DNA from: Kiloniellales bacterium
Lineage (GTDB): Bacteria > Pseudomonadota > Alphaproteobacteria > Kiloniellales > JAKSBE01
Length of the DNA stretch: 7,179 nt
Direction of reading: 5' to 3'
Assembly (NCBI GenBank): GCA_030067055.1
Contig: JASJAL010000403.1
Coordinates: forward strand, 1 to 7,179
Below the pieces are notes generated by a model. It made no database searches, was not told where the DNA came from, and saw nothing but the letters and a program-made list of their open reading frames with translations. The translations under genes were made by a program, and so were the position numbers. Positions 1 to 5,774 of the stretch are shown here, piece by piece (within the stretch, counting starts at the first letter, position 1; each line of letters opens with the position of its first letter).

Positions 1-770
1 TAGAGCTGCAGGATGGTGACTCCGCCGAAGAGGTAGGCGCCGAGCAGCAGTCGCCAGGGCCGCCAGGAGGCAAAGACCACCAGCGCCAGCGCGATCCAGC
101 CGCGGCCTGCGGTCATTTCCTCCGCCCACATCGGGGTATAGGACAGCGACAGGTAGGCGCCGCCAAGGCCGGACATTGCCCCTCCGAACAGAACCGCCCG
201 ATATCGTACGGCGATGACATCGTAGCCGATCGAATGGGCCGCGATGTCGGATTCGCCAACCGCGCGCAAGATCATACCGCCGCGGCTCCGCCTGAGGAAC
301 CAGGCAACGCCAAGGGTCGCCAGGATCGAGAGGTAGACCAGGGCGTCGTGGCCGAAGAGCAAGGGCCCGATCAGCGGTAGGTCGCTGAGACCGGGCAGGT
401 TCAGCTTAGGCAGCGCGGTCACTGGCACGCCGACAAAGCCGGCGCCGACCAAGGCCGAGAGCCCGACCCCGAAGATGGTCAGCGCCAGCCCGGTGGCGAC
501 CTGGTTGGCGGCCAGGGTCAGGGTCAGGGCGCCGAAGATCAGGGCCATCGCCGCCCCGGCCAGGGCACCGGCCACGACGCCAAGGGTGCCGCTGCCGGTG
601 GTGACCGCGACCGCGAAGCCGGTCACCGCGCCGGCGAGCATCATCCCCTCAACCCCGAGGTTCAGGACCCCCGACTTCTCGACCACCAACTCGCCCAGGG
701 CGGCGAAGAGCAAAGGCGTAGCCGCTGAGATGATGGTCAGGAGGACGAGGACGCTGGCTTCGGCAGGCAA
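1..770 (-). CDS. ABC transporter permease 2, BMP/nucleoside (YufQ/NupQ) type, 3'-partial
   Basis: This is the second membrane subunit of the importer. 256 codons are visible before the frame runs off at base 1; family members are usually a little over 300 aa, so perhaps 50-60 C-terminal residues are missing. Translation by hand gives MPAEASVLVLL at the N-terminus and the family motifs ATPLLFAALGELVVEKSGV (17-35), LNLGVEGMMLAGA (36-48), ANQVATGLALTIFGVGLSAL (88-107) and TAGRGWIALALVVF (220-233). Hydrophobic segments lie near 7-26, 43-58, 62-85, 91-112, 143-159, 190-207 and 223-236. The start is TTG at 770. Permease 1 ends with TAA at 774-776 in this same reading frame, so no upstream start is possible; a GGAGGG lies 7 nt before the TTG, and later starts would remove the first membrane segment. 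This dense packing suggests 1:1 production of the two permeases. Confidence 0.93.
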   Translation of the reverse strand, partial: MPAEASVLVLLTIISAATPLLFAALGELVVEKSGVLNLGVEGMMLAGAVTGFAVAVTTGSGTLGVVAGALAGAAMALIFGALTLTLAANQVATGLALTIFGVGLSALVGAGFVGVPVTALPKLNLPGLSDLPLIGPLLFGHDALVYLSILATLGVAWFLRRSRGGMILRAVGESDIAAHSIGYDVIAVRYRAVLFGGAMSGLGGAYLSLSYTPMWAEEMTAGRGWIALALVVFASWRPWRLLLGAYLFGGVTILQL

Positions 771-773
771 GGC

Positions 774-1847
774 TTAGCCCTCCATCGCGGGCTTGAGGAT
801 CCGGATCCGGTAGCGGACCAGGAAATCCGAGGCCAGCAGGAAGAACAGCAGCAGCCCCTGGAAGACGCCGGTGACCGCCTGGGGCAGGCCGACCTCGACC
901 TGGGCGTTCTCGCCGCCGATGTAGGACAGCGCCATCAGCAGGCCGGAGAGGATGATGCCCAGGGGATGCAGGCGGCCGAGGAAAGCGACGATGATCGCGG
1001 TGAAGCCGTAGCCGGGGGTGATCACCGGCACCAGCTGGCCGATCGGCCCGGCCACCTCGAAAGTCCCGGCCAGGCCCGCCAGACCACCGCCGATCAGCAG
1101 GCTCAGCCAGATCACCCGCTTGCGGCTGAAGCCGGCGAAGCGCGCGGCCGCGGGCGCCAGGCCGACGACCCGAACCTGAAAGCCCACGATGGTGAAGGTC
1201 ATCAGGACCCAGCCGGCGACCGCGACCAGAATCGCGACCACGGCGCCGAGGTTGAGCCGGGTGCCCTCCAGGATGATCGGCAGCAGCGCCGAGTCGGTGA
1301 ACATGCGGGACTGCGGAAAGTTGAAACCCTCCGGGTCCTTCCACGGGCCGTAGACCAGAGTGCTGAGAAACAGGGTGGCGACGTAGGTCAGCATCAGGCT
1401 GGTCAGGATCTCGTTGACCCCGAAGCGGGTCTTCAGGAAGGCCGGGATCGCGGCATAGGCCATGCCGCCCAGGATCCCGGCCAGGCACATAAGCGGCAGG
1501 ATCCAGATCCCGGTCTCGTTCCAGAACAGCAGGCCCAATCCGCCGCCGGCGACCGCGCCCAGGGTCAGCTGACCTTCGGCGCCGATGTTCCAGACATTCG
1601 CCCGGAAGCCGATCGCTAGGCCGACTCCGATCATGATCAGCGGCGCGCCCTTCACCAGAAGCTCGCTCAGGCCGTAGAGGCTCAGAAGCGGTGAGATGAA
1701 GAAGTGGTAGAGGGACAGGAAGGGATCGCTGCCCATGAGCGCGAAGAGGAAGAACCCGGTCACCACCGTCAGCAGGAAAGCCAAAAGCGGCGTCAGATAG
1801 AGCAGCCGCCGCGAGATCTCGCGCCTGGGCTCGACCTTAATCGCCAT
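774..1847 (-). CDS. ABC transporter permease 1, BMP/nucleoside (YufP/NupP) type
   Basis: This inner-membrane permease forms half of the importer channel and pairs with the permease encoded next. It has 357 aa, usual for the YufP group within the BPD_transp_2 (branched-chain/ribose-type) permeases. A short charged cytoplasmic N-terminus is followed by a strong first membrane segment at about 15-38. About eight or nine further hydrophobic segments follow, for example near 65-82, 113-137, 149-167, 198-222, 245-262 and 326-343. Family motifs are FRANVWNIGAEGQLTLGA (81-98), RFGVNEILTSLMLTYV (141-156) and GYGFTAIIVAFLG (279-291). The ATG at 1847 is supported by a G-run six bases upstream and gives the expected N-terminus. 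It overlaps the ATPase stop by 11 bp. The gene ends MEG-TAA at 774. The role in purine nucleoside or base import is inferred from the family and the adjacent XDH genes; the fold and transporter type are clear. Confidence 0.95.
   Translation of the reverse strand: MAIKVEPRREISRRLLYLTPLLAFLLTVVTGFFLFALMGSDPFLSLYHFFISPLLSLYGLSELLVKGAPLIMIGVGLAIGFRANVWNIGAEGQLTLGAVAGGGLGLLFWNETGIWILPLMCLAGILGGMAYAAIPAFLKTRFGVNEILTSLMLTYVATLFLSTLVYGPWKDPEGFNFPQSRMFTDSALLPIILEGTRLNLGAVVAILVAVAGWVLMTFTIVGFQVRVVGLAPAAARFAGFSRKRVIWLSLLIGGGLAGLAGTFEVAGPIGQLVPVITPGYGFTAIIVAFLGRLHPLGIILSGLLMALSYIGGENAQVEVGLPQAVTGVFQGLLLFFLLASDFLVRYRIRILKPAMEG
778..783 (-). promoter_or_regulatory. Ribosome binding site (GGAGGG) for permease 2
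   Basis: A near-perfect Shine-Dalgarno sequence lies inside the last codons of permease 1, 7 nt before the TTG at 770. It decides the non-ATG start of permease 2, because the only nearby ATG (783-785) reads Met-Glu-Gly-stop in the same frame. Confidence 0.75.
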
Positions 1848-3447
1848 CGCCCGCCCCCCGTTCCACCTGGGCCCCCGCCTGCGCCGCGTCGGGCGCCGGG
1901 TGCGCGTCGAGGCCGTGGATCCCGCCCATCAAGAGGCCGATCTCTTCGACCGAGGCCTCGGCCGTGACCAGGGCGTTGGACAGGACGCCGACGTTGATCA
2001 CCGCCAGGCGGTCGGTGATCGCCAGCAGCTCGTCCAGATCCTGGGAGATGACCAGGACCGCGGTCCCCTGGCCGGCCAGGTCGAAAAGCGCCTGGTGAAT
2101 CGCCGCCGCGGCCCCGGCGTCGACCCCCCAGGTCGGCTGCGAGGCGACCAGCACGCCGGGCGCTTGGAGTATCTCCCGGCCGACTATGAACTTCTGCAGG
2201 TTGCCGCCGGAGAGGCTGCCCGCCGAGGCCGCGACCCCTGGCGTCCGGACGTCGAAGTCGTCGACGATCTGCTCGGCGAAACGGCCGGCGGCCAGGGCCC
2301 GGATGAAGAGCGCCGTCAACAGGCCCATGCGGTGGTGCCCGCTGAGAACTGCATTCTCGACCAGGTCCATGGCCGGCACCGCGCCGTGACCGAGGCGTTC
2401 CTCCGGCACGCAGCAGAGCCCCTGGCGCCGCCGCTCGCCGGCGTCGAGAAAGCCCACGGCGTGATTGTCGATGCGGATCACTTCGGGCCGCTCGGCCAGA
2501 ACCTCCCCCGAGAGGGCTTGCAACAGCTCGTTCTGGCCGTTCCCGGCCACCCCGGCGATGCCGAAGACCTCGCCGCCGCACACCTCCAAGGAGATGTTGT
2601 GCAGATCGGTGCCGTGGGCGTCGCCTGACGGCAGGTCCAGCCCTTCCACGGTGAGCCGCACTTCGCCGGCCCCGGTGCCGCTTCGCCGATCTAGGGACTT
2701 GAGCTCGGCGCCGATCATCATCTGGGCCAGGGAGGTCGCGGTCTCGACCTCGGGATCGCATTGCGCGACCACTTTGCCGCCGCGCAGGATCGTCGCCCGG
2801 TCGCAGAGCGCCTTGATCTCCTGCAGCTTGTGGCTGATGTAGAGGATCGAGCAGCCTTCGGATGCCAGCTTGCGCAGGGTCTCGAACAGACGCTCCACCT
2901 CCTGCGGGGTGAGCACCGAGGTCGGTTCGTCCATGATCAGCAGCTTGGGATCCTGCAGCAGGCAGCGGACGATCTCGATCCGCTGACGTTCGCCGACCGA
3001 AAGCGTGTGGACCTCACGCAACGGGTCCAACGGAAGGCCGTAGTTGCGGGACACCTCCTCGACCCGGTCCGAGAGCGCGCGCAGGTCGCCGGGCTTGTCC
3101 ATGCCTAGGGCGACGTTCTCCAGCACGGTCATGGCCTCGAAGAGCGAGAAGTGCTGGAACACCATGCCGATGCCCAGCGCCCTAGCGCTCCGCGGGTCTG
3201 CGACCGTCACGGCTGCGCCGTCCCACAGGAGTTCGCCCTCATCGGGATGCAGGACGCCGTAGATCATCTTCACAAGGGTGCTCTTGCCGGCGCCGTTCTC
3301 GCCCAGCAAGGCGTGGATCTCGCCGGGCCCGACCGCGAAGCTGACTTGATCATTGGCGAGCACGCCCGGGAAGCGCTTGGTCGCCGCCCGGACCTCCAGG
3401 CGCGGCGGCGTTCCGCCATTCCCGCCTTGCACGGCCGCCACGCTCAC
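1837..3447 (-). CDS. ABC transporter ATP-binding protein, BMP/nucleoside (YufO/NupO) type, two ATPase domains
   Basis: This cytoplasmic ATPase drives an importer of the BMP (PnrA/YufN) family, whose characterised members take up nucleosides. It has 536 aa with two nucleotide-binding domains in one chain. Domain 1 is complete: Walker A GENGAGKST (49-57), Q-loop Q98, signature LSVGERQ (149-155), Walker B LLIMDEP (D173, E174) and switch H206. Domain 2 is degenerate in the manner usual for this family: GVAGNGQNE (299-307) replaces Walker A and lacks the Lys, the signature LSGGNLQ (412-418) is intact, and the Walker B region reads VASQPTWGVD with Q437 at the catalytic Glu position. ISQD (467-470) replaces the switch His. 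The start is GTG at 3447, overlapping the xdhB stop by 4 bp with only a weak GAGAG upstream, so translational coupling is likely. A GTG five codons later is possible. The substrate (purine nucleoside or base) is inferred from family and neighbours. A sugar ATPase (RbsA/MglA) is less likely, given the permeases. Confidence 0.95.
   Translation of the reverse strand: MSVAAVQGGNGGTPPRLEVRAATKRFPGVLANDQVSFAVGPGEIHALLGENGAGKSTLVKMIYGVLHPDEGELLWDGAAVTVADPRSARALGIGMVFQHFSLFEAMTVLENVALGMDKPGDLRALSDRVEEVSRNYGLPLDPLREVHTLSVGERQRIEIVRCLLQDPKLLIMDEPTSVLTPQEVERLFETLRKLASEGCSILYISHKLQEIKALCDRATILRGGKVVAQCDPEVETATSLAQMMIGAELKSLDRRSGTGAGEVRLTVEGLDLPSGDAHGTDLHNISLEVCGGEVFGIAGVAGNGQNELLQALSGEVLAERPEVIRIDNHAVGFLDAGERRRQGLCCVPEERLGHGAVPAMDLVENAVLSGHHRMGLLTALFIRALAAGRFAEQIVDDFDVRTPGVAASAGSLSGGNLQKFIVGREILQAPGVLVASQPTWGVDAGAAAAIHQALFDLAGQGTAVLVISQDLDELLAITDRLAVINVGVLSNALVTAEASVEEIGLLMGGIHGLDAHPAPDAAQAGAQVERGAGDGD
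1854..1859 (-). promoter_or_regulatory. G-rich Shine-Dalgarno-like site for permease 1
   Basis: A run of six G lies 6 nt before the ATG at 1847, inside the end of the ATPase gene. It can pair with the C-rich anti-Shine-Dalgarno but is not the canonical sequence, so translation may depend partly on coupling to the ATPase. Confidence 0.45.
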
Positions 3448-5774
3448 GCCGCTCTCGCCGCGCGCACGCGCTCGACCGCCGCCAGCACCCGCTCCGGCGT
3501 CGCAGGGGGATCGAGCCGGGGGCAGACCTTGTGACCGGCGACGCTGGCCACCGCGTCCGAGAGCGCATGGAGCACTGAGATGGCCAGCATCAGCGGCGGC
3601 TCGCCGACCGCCTTGGAGCGATAGATCGTCTCCTCGCGGTTTTCGGCGTTCTTCAGGATCTCGACGTTGAACACCCGAGGCCGGTCGCCGCAGGCCGGGA
3701 TCTTGTAGGTGCTGGGCGCATGGGTGCGCAGCCGCCCGCTATCGTCCCACCACAGTTCCTCGGTGGTCAGCCAGCCCATGCCTTGAACGAATCCCCCCTC
3801 GATCTGCCCCAGGTCGATCGCCGGATTCAAAGACTTGCCGACATCGTGAAGGATGTCGACCCTTTCGACCCGGTATTCCCCGGTCAGCGTATCGACTGCG
3901 ACCTCGGCGCAGGCCGCGCCGTAGCCGTAGTAGTAGAATGGCCGGCCGCGCCCCTTGGCCCGGTCCCAGTGGATCTTGGGGGTCTTGTAGAAGCCCGTCG
4001 AGGACAGGGAGACCCGGGCCATGTAGGCCTGTTTGACCAGGTCGGCAAAGGCCATCTCGCTGTTGCCGACCCGGACGCGGCCGGGAAGGAAGACCACCTG
4101 CTCCCGCGGCACGCCCCAGTGATCCACCGCGAAGTCGATCAGGCGGCCCTTGATGCTTCGAGCCGCGGCCTGGGCCGCCATCCCGTTCAGGTCCGATCCC
4201 GCCGAGGCCGCCGTGGCCGAGGTGTTGGGCACCTTGCCGGTGGTCGTCGCCGAGATCCGCACCTGCTCGATGTCGACCTGGAACTCTTCGGCGACCACCT
4301 GGGCGACCTTGACGTAGAGCCCCTGCCCCATCTCGGTGCCGCCGTGGTTCAGGTGAATGCTACCGTCGTTGTAGAGGTGGACCAGCGCGCCGGCTTGGTT
4401 GTAGTGGGTCGCGGTGAAGGAGATCCCGAACTTGACCGGGGTCAGCGCCAGGCCACCTTTGATCACTCGCGATTCGGCGTTGGCCGCGCGCAGCGCCTCG
4501 CGGCGCCCCCAGTAGTCGGCCGAGGTCTCCAGCGCCTCGATGATCTCGAGAGCAACGTTGTCCTTCACCTCCTGATGGTAGGGCGTGACGTTCCGCTCGG
4601 TCTTGCCATAGAGGTTGCGCTTGCGGATCTCCAGCGGGTCCTTGCCCGTGGCGAAGGCGATTTCCTCGATCAATCGCTCGCCTCCGACCATGCCCTGAGG
4701 GCCGCCGAAGCCTCGGAAGGCGGTGTTGGACACCGTATTGGTCTTCAGGGGCTCCGAGGTCAGGCGCACCGCCGGGTAGAAATAGCAGTTGTCGGCGTGG
4801 AACAGCGCCCGGTCGGCGACCGGCCCCGAGAGGTCAGCCGACCAGCCGCAGCGCGCGGCATAGGTCATCTCGACCGCTTGAATTGCGCCCTCTTCGTCGA
4901 AGCCGACCTCGTAGTCGACCAGAAAGTCGTGGCGCTTGCCGGTGATGATCATGTCGTCGTCGCGGTCAGGCCTGAGCTTCGCGGCCCGACCGGTCGCCTT
5001 GGCGACCAGCGCGGCGACCGCGGCGAAGAGATTGCCCTGTGTCTCCTTGCCGCCGAAAGCGCCGCCCATGCGCCGGACCTCGACCGTGACCGCGCCGGAG
5101 GGCACCCCGAGGACCTTGGCTACCATGTGCTGGATCTCGCTGGGGTGCTGGGTCGAAGAGAAAACCGTCACCTCGTCGTCCTCGCCCGGCAGGGCCATGG
5201 CGATCTGACCCTCCAGGTAGAAGTGATCCTGACCGCCGATCGCCATGCGCCCGGCGATCCGCTGCGATGCCCCCTCCAGCGCTGCAGCCGCGTCGCCACG
5301 CGCCAGGGTGAGTGGATCGGTAACCAGGGTGCCATCGCCCTTAGCAGCCTCCACGGTCAGCACGGGGTCCAGCGATTCGGTCTCGATGACGGCAAGCCGG
5401 GCCGCCCGGCGTGCCTGATCACGGGTCTCCGCTGCCACGGCGAAGAGCGGCTGGCCGGCGAAGAGGATCCGGTCGGTCGCGAAGACCGGCTCGTCGTCGC
5501 GGTGGGTCGGGCTGATGTCGTTCATGCCGGGAATGTCGTCTGCGGCGAACACGGCGACCACGCCCTTGGCCGCGCGCACCGGCTCCAGATCCAGCGCAGT
5601 CAGGCGGGCGTGGGCCTCGCTCCCGACCCCCAGGCAGACGTGCAGCAGCCCGGCGGGTTCGCGCAGGTCGTCGATGTAGGCGGCCTCCCCGGAGACGTGC
5701 TTGTGGGCGCTGTCGTGGCGCCGCGCCTCGTGCACCGCGCCGCTGATCTGTTCGGGTGGCCGCGAGTCAGGCAT
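3444..5774 (-). CDS. xdhB: Xanthine dehydrogenase large subunit XdhB (molybdopterin-binding)
   Basis: This catalytic subunit hydroxylates hypoxanthine and xanthine at the molybdenum cofactor. It has 776 aa, full length for bacterial XdhB. Motifs in order are GGQDHFYLEGQ (180-190), STQHP with Q209, GGAFGGKE with E244, DRALFHADNCY with R322, FRGFGGPQGM with F356, KFGISF with F453, the cofactor loop GGTEMGQGL (478-486) and VGEPPLML with the base E725. Their spacing matches bovine xanthine oxidase Q767, E802, R880, F914, F1009 and E1261. E244 and R322 are the residues that separate xanthine enzymes from aldehyde oxidases. The ATG at 5774 was chosen because GGAG lies 8 nt upstream and because the 54 extra upstream codons (to 5936) are an Arg-rich shadow of the xdhA C-terminus. 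The start overlaps xdhA by 8 bp, and the TGA stop overlaps the next gene in a GTGA. XdhC, which usually loads the sulfurated cofactor, is not the next gene here. Confidence 0.97.
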   Translation of the reverse strand: MPDSRPPEQISGAVHEARRHDSAHKHVSGEAAYIDDLREPAGLLHVCLGVGSEAHARLTALDLEPVRAAKGVVAVFAADDIPGMNDISPTHRDDEPVFATDRILFAGQPLFAVAAETRDQARRAARLAVIETESLDPVLTVEAAKGDGTLVTDPLTLARGDAAAALEGASQRIAGRMAIGGQDHFYLEGQIAMALPGEDDEVTVFSSTQHPSEIQHMVAKVLGVPSGAVTVEVRRMGGAFGGKETQGNLFAAVAALVAKATGRAAKLRPDRDDDMIITGKRHDFLVDYEVGFDEEGAIQAVEMTYAARCGWSADLSGPVADRALFHADNCYFYPAVRLTSEPLKTNTVSNTAFRGFGGPQGMVGGERLIEEIAFATGKDPLEIRKRNLYGKTERNVTPYHQEVKDNVALEIIEALETSADYWGRREALRAANAESRVIKGGLALTPVKFGISFTATHYNQAGALVHLYNDGSIHLNHGGTEMGQGLYVKVAQVVAEEFQVDIEQVRISATTTGKVPNTSATAASAGSDLNGMAAQAAARSIKGRLIDFAVDHWGVPREQVVFLPGRVRVGNSEMAFADLVKQAYMARVSLSSTGFYKTPKIHWDRAKGRGRPFYYYGYGAACAEVAVDTLTGEYRVERVDILHDVGKSLNPAIDLGQIEGGFVQGMGWLTTEELWWDDSGRLRTHAPSTYKIPACGDRPRVFNVEILKNAENREETIYRSKAVGEPPLMLAISVLHALSDAVASVAGHKVCPRLDPPATPERVLAAVERVRAARAA

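Noticed and set aside
512..528. Short tandem-like repeat (cagggt units)
   Set aside because: It simply encodes alternating Leu-Thr in a membrane segment of permease 2 and is too short to suggest a functional repeat.
475..777. Plus-strand 100-codon frame opposite permease 2
   Set aside because: Its Ala/Pro/Thr-rich product has no recognisable features, while the opposite strand gives a continuous YufQ-type permease across the same bases.
966..1619. A 217-codon plus-strand frame antisense to permease 1
   Set aside because: Its product is Gln/Asp/Gly/Ala-rich with no hydrophobic core or motif, and it lies fully within a clear permease gene.
1900..2628. A 242-codon plus-strand frame and a 322-codon minus-strand frame (1793-2761) inside the ATPase gene
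   Set aside because: Both are out-of-frame shadows. The minus-strand one is Arg/Gly-rich, and the true frame carries both ABC domains without interruption.
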